A DNA stretch of 64,000 nt from an uncultured Bacteroidota bacterium (GCA_937901965.1 CALGSW010000014.1:1-64000); one strand, 5' to 3'; shown: positions 54,227 through 62,706, counted from the first letter of the stretch. Notes: a model not told the origin generated them from the sequence alone. Made by a program: numbers and translations.

Positions 54227-55483
54227 TTAAACAGGTGACTGTCCCATTTCAGAAAGTATTTTCCTCCCACCCTCTTCAGAAAGCAGAAACTTTACGAACG
54301 CCTCAGCTGCTTTTCTGTTTGGAGCATTTTTCAAAATAGTAAGGCCGTATATCATTGCCTCTCCTTTGATTAGCAATGTATCTCCGGGAGCAGAGCCTCT
54401 CACTTTAACCTCGGCTTTTGAATACCAACTGTTCAACAAAGGCTGAGATAGATTTACAGAGTCTCCCAGTTCTAAATATTTCAGTTTATGCTGTACAGCA
54501 ACAGATTTATAAAGGAAGATATAATCTACGGCATTGACATCAAGCATCGCAAGAAGGTCTACCTCTTTAGGTCTGACAAAACGCTTGTCCTTTTTCAGAA
54601 AATTTTCTGTATCTGCACCGGCTAGCTGTAATACAAGAAGAGTCCTGTAACCACAGGGATCTGCATTTGGATCTGACCTGCCATAAGTTACATCTTGCTT
54701 TAAGAGTATCTCCTTCCAGTTGCGGGCATTAATTTCTGAGCCGTAACGTGACTTCTCATTAAAAACAATTGCCATCTCATTTGCTGCAAACTTGATATTA
54801 TCAGTTGCAAACTCAGGAATAAGAATATTGTCAATAACTGTATAATCCGCAGATGCCATGATATCACAATCTCTTCCAAGCTCAGAAATTTTTCTGGCAG
54901 CATCAATGCTTCCGGAAGACTCTGCAAGTATTCTTACATCCGGATATAATTTTGAGAAAGAGTCTGCTATAGCCTTAAATGGCCTTGAGAGTGAGCCGGC
55001 ATGGAAAATAATGAGGTCCCCGCTGATTTCACTCACAGAATCTTTTACAGATGACCCTCTGCCTGCACAGGAGATTGCCAGAACAAGAGTAAGGATTATT
55101 ATTGCAAGTTTATTGACAGAGTGAAAGAAACTCTTTACCCTCTCCTTTATGAGATTGTCAATATCATTCCTAAGTTCTGCATAAGAGTCAAGAAGCCTTT
55201 TCCCATCATCAGAGAGCCTCGTGCCCCCACCCTCCTTACCACCTCTGAATGTCTCAATCAGTGGAAAACCAAGCTCTTTTTCAGAATTTCTTATGCGGTC
55301 CCACACCTTTCTGTAACTCATTCCAAGGCTCTCTGCAGCATAATGAAGAGACTCACCTTCAGATACTTTCTGCAGAATAAGGAACTGTTCATGACCCAGG
55401 ACCTCTCCGCTTCCCCTTTTTGTTAACCACAACCTGTAGTCCAGGAAAATATCATAGTATTTTGTACCCTTGTTGCCGGCCAT
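54227..55483 (-). CDS. ModE-type HTH fused through a membrane/lipoprotein segment to a WtpA-type tungstate/molybdate-binding domain
   Basis: 418 residues in one frame. Residues ~8-115 are a ModE N-terminal winged helix (AAESLGMSYRKVWDRIRNSE near 49, RGGKEGGGTRLSDDGKRLL near 80). Residues 125-139 are a hydrophobic stretch ending AISC with Cys139, like a lipoprotein signal. Residues ~155-418 match the WtpA/ModA binding protein: IIFHAGSLSRPF, LAESSGSIDAARKI, DCDIMASADY and SDPNADPCGYRT near 270. No in-frame ATG, GTG or TTG lies at the junction, so this is not two genes read as one. It starts one base after the preceding gene. I infer a one-polypeptide sensor-regulator, either membrane-tethered or split at Cys139. 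No permease (ModB/ModC) is adjacent. Confidence 0.88.
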   Translation of the reverse strand: MAGNKGTKYYDIFLDYRLWLTKRGSGEVLGHEQFLILQKVSEGESLHYAAESLGMSYRKVWDRIRNSEKELGFPLIETFRGGKEGGGTRLSDDGKRLLDSYAELRNDIDNLIKERVKSFFHSVNKLAIIILTLVLAISCAGRGSSVKDSVSEISGDLIIFHAGSLSRPFKAIADSFSKLYPDVRILAESSGSIDAARKISELGRDCDIMASADYTVIDNILIPEFATDNIKFAANEMAIVFNEKSRYGSEINARNWKEILLKQDVTYGRSDPNADPCGYRTLLVLQLAGADTENFLKKDKRFVRPKEVDLLAMLDVNAVDYIFLYKSVAVQHKLKYLELGDSVNLSQPLLNSWYSKAEVKVRGSAPGDTLLIKGEAMIYGLTILKNAPNRKAAEAFVKFLLSEEGGRKILSEMGQSPV

Positions 55484-55484
55484 T

Positions 55485-56540
55485 TTAGTAAAGTGTAATT
55501 TTATTTACCCCTTTAATTGACCTGTCTGCAAAGAGGTCATTGTCTGCATAAACCGAGAACGACTCTCTGCCTTTTTCTCCGGACTCACCATACATTAGCA
55601 GCGGTTCAGCTCCATCTACCCTGTTTATAAGTTCGGAGAGTGAGAATGAGGCCCTGTACCCATCAACAGCCTCTATACAAACCAGACCTGTTCTGAGGTT
55701 TTCCTTACCATCCGGCAGGATACCCCTCAACACTCCGTCAATTCTTACCCCGCTAAAGGTTCTTAGCCCCTTATATCCCATACCGTGACCATAATAAATA
55801 GTTCTTCTGTCAAGTTTAGGGAGGTTCTCAGGTATTGAAGAGAGTGATGCCACAACCTCTTTGCCCTTAATAATCTCAAGTATCTCTGAATAGAATTTTT
55901 CAGGCTCTCTGTTCACCTTAAAATCTCCTTTCAGGGATTTAATGACAATTTTTGATGGATTTGAAATACCCCTTTCTGCAAAAAGATCTGTACCCACAAC
56001 TATTTTATCGCTCTGTGGGATATCCCACTTCTCGCCGGTCTTTCCTGGAATAACCCGGGTAGCAGCTTTAGCTATTATAATGTTATACACATCGTTTGAG
56101 TAAATGATCTCACCCCAGCTGAATACGGCAAATTCTCCTGCGTCATTCCAAACCTCAACATAGAGGTCAACCGGAGGGTAAAAATCCCCTTTTGAAGATT
56201 TATCTATCTTAACAGAGCTGAGAATATCTGATAAAGCCACACCGTCATATCTGAACGTACCGAGAAATCTGGCAGAATCCCCCTCTTTAACAACCTCTCT
56301 TAATGTAACAGAGTGCCACGGTAGTTTTTCAAGTGATACTCTCTGGTCTCCGTCTGTCTCTCCGGTTATTAAAATTTCCGATACAACTCCGAGCATAGTT
56401 GGAGATTCTGTATTGAAAAAATTATTCGCGCCTGATTCCCATATTAATGTTGATCCTGAATATCCATCAATATGCAAATATTTGCAACTCGTAAGTGATA
56501 AAAAAAGTGCTGCCAGCACCAGTATTGTTTTTCCTCTCAT
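55485..56540 (-). CDS. lipoprotein with two sulfite-oxidase-fold-like (molybdopterin-domain-like) segments
   Basis: 351 residues; lipobox LFLSLTSC gives Cys19. Two regions recall the oxidoreductase molybdopterin-binding fold: FRYDGVALSDILSSVKID near 97 with VEVWNDAGEFAVFSWGEI, and FSGVRIDGVLRGILPDG near 265 with VDGYRASFSLSEL. The Cys that binds molybdopterin in true enzymes is not evident, so this is probably not a catalytic domain. First gene of the operon with the ModE-WtpA fusion. The minus strand carries TATCTTTG (56562-56555) 14 bases before the ATG. Fold assignment is from pattern only. Confidence 0.65.
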   Translation of the reverse strand: MRGKTILVLAALFLSLTSCKYLHIDGYSGSTLIWESGANNFFNTESPTMLGVVSEILITGETDGDQRVSLEKLPWHSVTLREVVKEGDSARFLGTFRYDGVALSDILSSVKIDKSSKGDFYPPVDLYVEVWNDAGEFAVFSWGEIIYSNDVYNIIIAKAATRVIPGKTGEKWDIPQSDKIVVGTDLFAERGISNPSKIVIKSLKGDFKVNREPEKFYSEILEIIKGKEVVASLSSIPENLPKLDRRTIYYGHGMGYKGLRTFSGVRIDGVLRGILPDGKENLRTGLVCIEAVDGYRASFSLSELINRVDGAEPLLMYGESGEKGRESFSVYADNDLFADRSIKGVNKITLY

Positions 56541-56554
56541 TAGTTAAGTTTTCA

Positions 56555-56562
56555 CAAAGATA
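56555..56562 (-). promoter_or_regulatory. -7 box of the ModE-WtpA operon
   Basis: TATCTTTG on the minus strand, 14 bases upstream of the lipoprotein ATG, in the 70-bp divergent gap before the DAHP synthase gene. It is flanked by TTAGTTAAG and GCTAACTTG; whether either is a ModE-type operator is unknown. Confidence 0.55.
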
Positions 56563-56610
56563 TAAAAAACTGCTAACTTGCGCACTGTTTTCAAATGGAC
56601 TGATAATCTG

Positions 56611-57696
56611 ATGGAGATAAAACCTTTTTACTTAGAGGGGGTAGACACAAAACGCCCGTTTATAATAGCAGGACCTTGCAGTGCTGAGAATGAAGAGCAG
56701 GTACTTGCAACGGCAAAGCTTATTGCAGCTCAGGGAATCAAAGTGTTTCGTGCAGGTGTGTGGAAGCCCAGGACTAAGCCAGGAGGGTTTGAGGGTGTGG
56801 GATCAGCAGGTCTGGAGTGGCTTGTTAGGGTTAAAAAAGAGACCGGTCTTTTGTGTGCAACCGAAGTAGCAAATGCCAGGCATGTTGAAGAGGCTCTGAA
56901 GGCAGGGGTGGATATATTGTGGATAGGAGCCAGAACAACGGCAAATCCTTTTGCAGTACAAGAGATTGCAGAGTCTGTGGGTGGTACGGGATTGCCGGTT
57001 CTTGTAAAGAATCCTGTTAATCCTGATATTGAGTTATGGATAGGAGCTGCAGAGAGATTAATTTCATGTGGAACACATAATATTGCTTTTGTTCACAGAG
57101 GATTTGGAGCATACGAGAAGGGGCTGTTCAGAAATCAGCCTCAGTGGCACATCCCTATTGAGCTCAAGAGAAGAATGCCTTCTGTAACTATAATATGCGA
57201 CCCAAGTCACATTGGAGGGAGACAGGATTTAATCTATCCCATATCGCAGCAGGCAATGGATCTTGGGTTTGATGGCCTTATGATTGAGACTCATTCAAAT
57301 CCATCAGAGGCACTGAGTGACAAGGAGCAACAGATTACACCGGATCTTCTTGAGAGGATTATTAAACTCCTGGTGATAAGAGACAAAAACGAACCATCCG
57401 AATATCTGGCAGACTTAAGGAGAGAGATTGACGAACTGGATGACAGACTTCTGAACGTTCTGTCAAAAAGGATGTCCATTGCAAGAGAAATAGGCAAGTA
57501 TAAAATGGATAACAATATTCAGGTTCTTCAGCCACTGAGGTATGACAAGATGGTAACGAGCAGGATTGCTCAGGCTTTAGGACTAGAACTGGATGAAGAG
57601 TTTGTAAAGCAAATACTTGAATTAACACATGAGGAGTCCGTAAGGCAACAGTTTGAGATTATAAACAAAACAGGGCTCTCTAATAAACTAAAATAG
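56611..57696 (+). CDS. bifunctional DAHP synthase / chorismate mutase
   Basis: 361 residues from the ATG at 56611. Residues ~1-260 are a type I beta (KDPG-aldolase-like) DAHP synthase: FIIAGPCSAENEEQV, AGVWKPRTKPGGFEGVG, VLVKNPVNPD and CDPSHIGG. Residues ~270-355 are an AroQ chorismate mutase (LADLRREIDELDDRLLNVLS). It catalyses the first step of aromatic amino-acid synthesis, with the mutase acting also as a regulatory partner in such fusions. An upstream in-frame TTG at 56578 is less likely. Its place between the oxoanion operon and the aor group looks incidental. Confidence 0.95.
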   Translation: MEIKPFYLEGVDTKRPFIIAGPCSAENEEQVLATAKLIAAQGIKVFRAGVWKPRTKPGGFEGVGSAGLEWLVRVKKETGLLCATEVANARHVEEALKAGVDILWIGARTTANPFAVQEIAESVGGTGLPVLVKNPVNPDIELWIGAAERLISCGTHNIAFVHRGFGAYEKGLFRNQPQWHIPIELKRRMPSVTIICDPSHIGGRQDLIYPISQQAMDLGFDGLMIETHSNPSEALSDKEQQITPDLLERIIKLLVIRDKNEPSEYLADLRREIDELDDRLLNVLSKRMSIAREIGKYKMDNNIQVLQPLRYDKMVTSRIAQALGLELDEEFVKQILELTHEESVRQQFEIINKTGLSNKLK

Positions 57697-57697
57697 C

Positions 57698-57901
57698 CTA
57701 CCCACCGCTTACAAGATGAATAATCTTTAAATCATCACCATCCTTTACACATGTGGTTGAGTACTCATCTTTTTTAATATTCTTATCATTCAGGCGAACG
57801 ACAACCATTTTAAAGGCAAATGATTTCAGATTCATTATCTCCTGTACGGAAAGTCTGTCTGCTGTAAATTCCTCTGTTCTGTTATTTAGCAATATTTTCA
57901 T
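57698..57901 (-). CDS. thiS: ThiS/MoaD-like sulfur carrier protein
   Basis: 67 residues with the beta-grasp pattern and a C-terminal GG (HLVSGG), where sulfur is carried as a thiocarboxylate. Its start overlaps the stop of the ThiF-like gene by four bases. It could serve thiamine synthesis (ThiS) or pterin-cofactor synthesis (MoaD-like); the location beside a tungsten-type aldehyde oxidoreductase favours the latter. No other thiamine genes are near. The symbol follows the closest family, not a proven role. Confidence 0.82.
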   Translation of the reverse strand: MKILLNNRTEEFTADRLSVQEIMNLKSFAFKMVVVRLNDKNIKKDEYSTTCVKDGDDLKIIHLVSGG

Positions 57902-58488
57902 TTAAATTCACTCAGTAAAATTTCAAGCACAACATCTGCCTGAAGATTAGACACTATTCTTACCTTGGGCGCCAATGGGGGGCACTCATCAGAGACCTCA
58001 CTGGACTCATCTCCGCATATAACTAAGTTCCCGCATTTTAAAACTTTCAGTTTCTCGGCCTCACCCCAGCCGGCAAGTCCGGAAGCTGCGACAACCGGAA
58101 TATGGGGGAGCTGAGTTGACATCTCATCAATCAGCATCATCTTCTCATATGCAACGTCAAATGCCTCTACAACAACATCACAAGTAGAAAAGAGGAGCTC
58201 TATGTTCTCTGGTGTAACTTTTGCAAAATGCATCTGAAGAGAGGCAAATGGATTTATTCTAAGAAGGTTGTCTCTTAGCGCCTCAACTTTTTTCTCACCT
58301 ATCTGGTCATGAAAATAGAATTGTCTGTTAAGATTAGCGTCGCTAACTCTGTCGTAATCTGCAATTATAAGCTTTCCTGCACCACATCTGAGAAGTGATT
58401 CGGCACAATTTGAACCGAGTCCGCCTGCTCCGGCAATTCCAATTGTTTTTTGTGACAAAAAAGCTCTTATTTGGTTAAAGGTTGGCAT
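57898..58488 (-). CDS. thiF: ThiF/MoeB-like adenylyltransferase (short form)
   Basis: 196 residues, E1-like Rossmann fold. ATP-binding loop GIAGAGGLGSNCAESLLRCG near 17-36, RQFYFHDQIGEKKVEAL near 74, and Asp in ADYDRVSDANLNRQ. It is shorter than MoeB/ThiF of E. coli (~250) and lacks the paired CxxC zinc site. It adenylates the C-terminal Gly of its carrier protein, encoded directly downstream with a four-base overlap. Divergently placed from aor. Such pairs often accompany tungsten aldehyde oxidoreductases, which supports a cofactor role. Confidence 0.85.
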   Translation of the reverse strand: MPTFNQIRAFLSQKTIGIAGAGGLGSNCAESLLRCGAGKLIIADYDRVSDANLNRQFYFHDQIGEKKVEALRDNLLRINPFASLQMHFAKVTPENIELLFSTCDVVVEAFDVAYEKMMLIDEMSTQLPHIPVVAASGLAGWGEAEKLKVLKCGNLVICGDESSEVSDECPPLAPKVRIVSNLQADVVLEILLSEFK

Positions 58489-58497
58489 AAAAAAGGG

Positions 58498-58527
58498 TTG
58501 TCCGGATTGCGATTTTTCGTAAATTTA
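58498..58527 (+). promoter_or_regulatory. aor promoter
   Basis: TTG (58498-58500), exactly 19 bases, TAAATTTA (58520-58527), which differs from TAnnTTTG only in the last base. It lies 32 bases before the aor ATG, in the 70-bp divergent gap with thiF. Confidence 0.6.
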
Positions 58528-58558
58528 CAAAAAATTAAAAACCTAAAAAAACAAACTT

Positions 58559-60715
58559 ATGAACTATCAGGAGATCAAATCCAAGAGAGAGATCACCGCC
58601 TCCTTTCCATACACATGGAAGCCAATGGAGCGCGGTTACAGCGACCAAAGTCTTTATGTGAATGTGGAGACCGGAAAGATTGAGACAAGGCCTGTTGCTC
58701 CGGAGACAAGAGAGAAATTCATAGGCGGAAAAGGGTACGGACTCAGAATGCTCTGGGATGCAGTAAAACCAACTACTAAATGGCAAGACTCAGAAAATGA
58801 AATTGTCATTTCCGGCGGACCATGCTCCGGAATTACACAATACTCAGGATCAGGCAAATCAATTGTTGTAGCTATTTCACCCCAAACAGAAAAAATAATT
58901 GACAGCAACGTTGGAGGACACTTTGGACCCCATCTTAAGATTGCCGGATTTGATGCAATGGAGATTCAGGGTAATTCTGCTGAAGATGTAATTATCTTCA
59001 TAAATGGTGTTGATCATGTAGTGGAAATATTCAGAACTCCTAAGGAGTTAAGCTATGATTCACACCTACTTGGAGAGGAGTTGCTTGATATGTTTGCAGA
59101 CAATGAAAAAGACAAGATAAACGTATCAGTTGTTGCATCAGGAAAGGCCGCTGAACACTCACTTATAGGGATGCTTAACTTTACTTTCTGGGATGTTAAA
59201 CGGGGAAAGGTAAGACTTAAACAGGCAGGCAGGGGCGGAATCGGAACCCTGATGCGTCATAAAGGTGTACGTGCTATTGTGGCTAAGATCCCTAAGGTAA
59301 CTGGTAATTTCAATAATGTTGTTGATATGCCCGCAATTATGGAAAGGGGGAAGAGATTCAACAAAGAGATGAGAGACCTTGATGATATTCAGTGCCAGAT
59401 GCGTCAGGTGGGGACTGCTCACCTTATGGGTGTTTTGGAAAAATATGATATCCTTCCGGTAATGAATTTCAAGTATGGTGATCATAAAGACTGTCCAAAG
59501 ATAGACCTTGAAGTATGGAAGAAGTTCTTTACTCAGGGTGTTCCGGATGGTTGCTGGATAGGGTGCAATATGTCTTGCGCAAAAGGGGTTGATGATTTTG
59601 AACTTCGCACAGGACCTTATAAGGGCAGTAAAGTAATTGTGGACGGTCCTGAATATGAAAATGCTGCTGCTCTTGGGTCCAATATTGCAGTATTTGATCC
59701 CCGGGATATAATTGAACAAAATTTCTACTGTGACACCTACGGGGTTTGCACTATCACATGGGGCAACATTGTTGGTTTTCTTATGGAGTGTTGGGATAAC
59801 GGTATCCTTAATGCAGAGCGCACCGGGGGAGTTGATCTATCCTGGGGTAATGCCGATGCTTCACTGGAACTCCTTCACCAGATGGCAAGAGGAGAGGGAT
59901 TCGGCGTAACGGCCGGTCTTGGAGTTATGAGGTTAAAAAAACTTTTTGCAGATAACGGATGGGGAGACAGACAGTTCCTTGAAGACATAGGAATGGAGAA
60001 CAAGGGCCTGGAGTACTCAATGTATCTTTCAAAAGAGTCACTGGCTCAGCAGGGGGGGTACGCCATGACAAACAAAGGCCCTCAGCATGATGAGGCATGG
60101 CTCATTTTCATGGATATGGTTAATAATATGATTCCCACTTTTGAAAATAAGGCAGAGGCTCTCCACTATTTTCCATATTTCAGAACATGGTTTGGACTTG
60201 CCGGATTCTGCAAACTTTGCTGGAATGACGTAGAGCCTGCAGATAATGCAGAGCAGCCAGAACCTAATAAAGTACCCGAGCACGTTGACAACTATGTTAC
60301 AATATTCAAGGCTGTAACCGGCCGCGAGTTTGACAAGGAGGAGATGATTAAAATGTCTGAAAGGGTATATAATTTCCAGAAAATTTTCAACATCCGCCTT
60401 GGATTCGGGACAAGAGAATTTGACAAACAGCCTTACAGAGCTGCCGGCCCGGTAACAGAAGAGGAGTACATAAGCCGTCAGGAGAGATATGACAAACAGT
60501 TACAGGAGAAGATGGGGCTTGATCCTTCCAAGATGACTCTGCAGGAGAAGATGAAGATACACAGGGAGTACAGAGAAGATCAGTACGAGAAACTCCTTGA
60601 TGCAGTATATCTGAGAAGAGGATGGAATAAGAACGGAGTTCCCAAGGTTGAACACCTGAAAAAAATAGGGATGGACCTTCCTGAATTGATTGAAGTAGTA
60701 ACCCCATTACAATAA
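58559..60715 (+). CDS. aor: tungsten-type aldehyde:ferredoxin oxidoreductase
   Basis: 718 residues, longer than the ~605 of the classical archaeal enzyme. Oxidises aldehydes to acids with ferredoxin (or runs in reverse), using a bis-pterin tungsten cofactor and one [4Fe-4S] cluster. N-terminal domain ~25-240 (REKFIGGKGYGLRML near 51, SGGPCSGITQYSGSGKS near 85). Cluster ligands appear as Cys332-x3-Cys336-x3-Cys340 (GCWIGCNMSC), where most relatives have C-x2-C-x3-C, with a further Cys at 551 or 554 (GFCKLCWND). A ~100-residue helical C-terminal extension follows (~620-718). The neighbouring ThiS/ThiF-like genes and the WtpA-containing operon fit tungsten use. Substrate unknown. Confidence 0.93.
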   Translation: MNYQEIKSKREITASFPYTWKPMERGYSDQSLYVNVETGKIETRPVAPETREKFIGGKGYGLRMLWDAVKPTTKWQDSENEIVISGGPCSGITQYSGSGKSIVVAISPQTEKIIDSNVGGHFGPHLKIAGFDAMEIQGNSAEDVIIFINGVDHVVEIFRTPKELSYDSHLLGEELLDMFADNEKDKINVSVVASGKAAEHSLIGMLNFTFWDVKRGKVRLKQAGRGGIGTLMRHKGVRAIVAKIPKVTGNFNNVVDMPAIMERGKRFNKEMRDLDDIQCQMRQVGTAHLMGVLEKYDILPVMNFKYGDHKDCPKIDLEVWKKFFTQGVPDGCWIGCNMSCAKGVDDFELRTGPYKGSKVIVDGPEYENAAALGSNIAVFDPRDIIEQNFYCDTYGVCTITWGNIVGFLMECWDNGILNAERTGGVDLSWGNADASLELLHQMARGEGFGVTAGLGVMRLKKLFADNGWGDRQFLEDIGMENKGLEYSMYLSKESLAQQGGYAMTNKGPQHDEAWLIFMDMVNNMIPTFENKAEALHYFPYFRTWFGLAGFCKLCWNDVEPADNAEQPEPNKVPEHVDNYVTIFKAVTGREFDKEEMIKMSERVYNFQKIFNIRLGFGTREFDKQPYRAAGPVTEEEYISRQERYDKQLQEKMGLDPSKMTLQEKMKIHREYREDQYEKLLDAVYLRRGWNKNGVPKVEHLKKIGMDLPELIEVVTPLQ

Positions 60716-60720
60716 TTAAA

Positions 60721-61452
60721 ATGAACGCAAAAACTTTAAAAATTGCCGTTCAAAGAGTTGTACTCACTGCCTTGCTGGCGGTGAGTCTCTTTTTTACGGC
60801 CTGCCAGTCTGCCGGGGAGAAAAACCCATACGACCTTGACCTGATCTCAACCACTAAAGAGTATCTGGCCAGTATTGAGGCAGACAGCACGAATCTGTTA
60901 ACAGACCTTGACGGTTATATCCCGGGCTTAATTCTTGATATTCGTTATGCAGATACGAATAATTTTACCGGAACAAAGATTTACACAGCACCCAAGGCAT
61001 ATCTGCGAAAAGCTGCTGCCGATTCACTCCTTAAAATTCAGGCAGAGCTTGCCAAAGAGGGGCTGGGCATTAAGGTTTTTGATGCCTACAGGCCCTATTC
61101 TGCCACATTATATTTCTATGAAGTCTATCCGGACACAACATTTGTGGCAGCCCCATGGAAGGGCTCAATACATAACAGAGGCTGCGCAATTGATCTCACC
61201 CTTGTAAATCTTGCTACCGGAGAAGATCTGGAGATGCCCACCCCTTTTGATGAGTTTTCAGAGGCTGCCGCTCACACATATGTGCCGGAAGACAGCACTG
61301 TTTTGGCAAACAGAACCAAACTATTGACCATAATGGAGAAGTTTGGCTTTGAGAAATATGATTATGAATGGTGGCACTATAACTTTTCAGATCGTAAAGG
61401 CATGGGCCTGTTAAATATTTCATTTGAAGATCTTGAAAAACTAAAAAATTAA
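60721..61452 (+). CDS. D-Ala-D-Ala dipeptidase (VanX/DdpX-like), lipoprotein
   Basis: 243 residues. Lipobox LFFTAC gives a lipid-modified Cys near 29. M15D zinc peptidase: DIRYADTNNFTG near 73, substrate Arg in FDAYRPYSA near 120, SIHNRGCAIDL near 145 with zinc His and Asp, and EWWHYNF near 219 with catalytic Glu and zinc His. VanX cleaves D-Ala-D-Ala; as an envelope lipoprotein without vanA/vanH partners, this one more likely recycles cell-wall dipeptide than gives vancomycin resistance. Starts 5 bases after aor stops. Confidence 0.92.
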   Translation: MNAKTLKIAVQRVVLTALLAVSLFFTACQSAGEKNPYDLDLISTTKEYLASIEADSTNLLTDLDGYIPGLILDIRYADTNNFTGTKIYTAPKAYLRKAAADSLLKIQAELAKEGLGIKVFDAYRPYSATLYFYEVYPDTTFVAAPWKGSIHNRGCAIDLTLVNLATGEDLEMPTPFDEFSEAAAHTYVPEDSTVLANRTKLLTIMEKFGFEKYDYEWWHYNFSDRKGMGLLNISFEDLEKLKN

Positions 61453-61462
61453 CTAACTAGAC

Positions 61463-62584
61463 ATGAGACATTTAAAGCCGATATACTTTGCGTTGACAAT
61501 TCTTGCATTACTACTTACTTCAGTAAACGGGCATTCTCAGGATGGTTCAAAAAGAACAAATCTTAATGTGAATAAGATCTATTACCCATCATACGGAGTT
61601 ATGGAAAGAAGCAGACCTCCGTTTCCTAAAGTGGGTGAATATGAGGTAATGCTATGCGATTTCCACACTCACACAATCTTTTCAGATGGCCTTGTATGGC
61701 CGGATATAAGAGTAAGCGAAGCCTGGACTGAGGGGCTTGATGCAATTGCTATCACAGACCATATTGAGTACAGACCTTACAGAAAATTTACAAATAATGA
61801 CCACAACACATCATACGAAATAGCCAAAGAGGCTGCTGACAAGGTGGGTCTCATACTGATAAAAGGTTCAGAGATTACAAGAACCCAAAGTACAATGGGA
61901 CATTTTAATGCATTATTTTTAAAAGACTCAAATCCGCTTGATGTAAAAGACCCTAAAGAGGCACTCAGGGCTGCTAAGGCACAGGGAGCCTATATAATCT
62001 GGAACCATCCGGGCTGGGCAGTAGACTCTACATTTATAAGAGAGTTTCAGAAAGAGGTGATTGAAGAGGGTCTGATTGACGGGATAGAAGTTTTTAATAA
62101 TACAGAATTCTATCCAAGAGCTGTTGCCTGGGCTGTTGAAAAGCGGCTGGCCATGATAGCAGCAACTGATGCTCACGGAAGTATAGAAAAAGGGAAGCTT
62201 GATGCTTTGGGGGTTATGAGACCGCTTACAATTGTGCTTGCAAAAGAGAGATCTCCGGAGGGAATTCGAGAAGCATTACAATCCGGAAGGACAATTGCTG
62301 TATTTAATAACATTATTGCAGCAAAAGAGGAGTTAGCAAAAGCTTTTGTTAACTCATGCCTGGTTGTAGAGAAAATTGGAATCAGTGGTAAAAATACAGA
62401 CTATATCATTCATAATAAGGCTAATATACCGTTCCATGTTAAATTTGGGAAAAGAGAATTATTCATTGGAAGAGCCACATCTGTGAGATTTTCGGCACCA
62501 TCTAACAATTCAAAGCAAAATTTCCTCTTCTTAAACATATTTGTAAATGAAAACGAACTTTTGGCACATGATTTGCAATTCTAA
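61463..62584 (+). CDS. Sb-PDE family phosphodiesterase (PHP domain), secreted
   Basis: 373 residues with signal peptide (ALTILALLLTSVNGHSQ). The PHP metal-site motif CDFHTHTIFSDG gives His68 and His70; further ligands are in ITDHIEY near 99, KGSEITR near 134 and AATDAHGSIE near 234. NCBI-type naming for this Bacteroidota group is Sb-PDE phosphodiesterase, and members hydrolyse phosphodiesters; the natural substrate is unknown. It follows the VanX-like gene by 10 bases and ends in a strong terminator. Confidence 0.86.
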   Translation: MRHLKPIYFALTILALLLTSVNGHSQDGSKRTNLNVNKIYYPSYGVMERSRPPFPKVGEYEVMLCDFHTHTIFSDGLVWPDIRVSEAWTEGLDAIAITDHIEYRPYRKFTNNDHNTSYEIAKEAADKVGLILIKGSEITRTQSTMGHFNALFLKDSNPLDVKDPKEALRAAKAQGAYIIWNHPGWAVDSTFIREFQKEVIEEGLIDGIEVFNNTEFYPRAVAWAVEKRLAMIAATDAHGSIEKGKLDALGVMRPLTIVLAKERSPEGIREALQSGRTIAVFNNIIAAKEELAKAFVNSCLVVEKIGISGKNTDYIIHNKANIPFHVKFGKRELFIGRATSVRFSAPSNNSKQNFLFLNIFVNENELLAHDLQF

Positions 62585-62630
62585 AGTTGAAGTTTTTTCA
62601 TAGTTTAAGTTTTAGGTTAAGAAAGGGGTG

Positions 62631-62666
62631 ATGTCGCTTTGGGATTCCAAAGCGACATTTACTTTT
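62631..62666 (+). terminator. terminator of the aor-vanX-PDE row
   Basis: 12-bp perfect stem (62631-62642 with 62647-62658), 4-base loop, then TTACTTTT. Confidence 0.85.
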
Positions 62667-62676
62667 CTGTCAAAAT

Positions 62677-62706
62677 TTGCAGTTCTGTAAAAAGGTTGTA
62701 TATTTG
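62677..62706 (+). promoter_or_regulatory. rpsP promoter
   Basis: TTG (62677-62679), exactly 19 bases, TATATTTG (62699-62706), then GCGGACC. Consensus Bacteroidota promoter, leader ~55 nt. Confidence 0.85.

Noticed and set aside
57698..58488. Thiamine biosynthesis operon
   Set aside because: Only the carrier and adenylyltransferase are present, with no thiC, thiE, thiG or thiH and no TPP riboswitch; cofactor synthesis for the adjacent aldehyde oxidoreductase fits better.
60721..61452. Vancomycin-resistance gene vanX
   Set aside because: The catalytic motifs match, but it is a lipoprotein without vanA, vanH, vanR or vanS nearby; a cell-wall recycling role is more likely.
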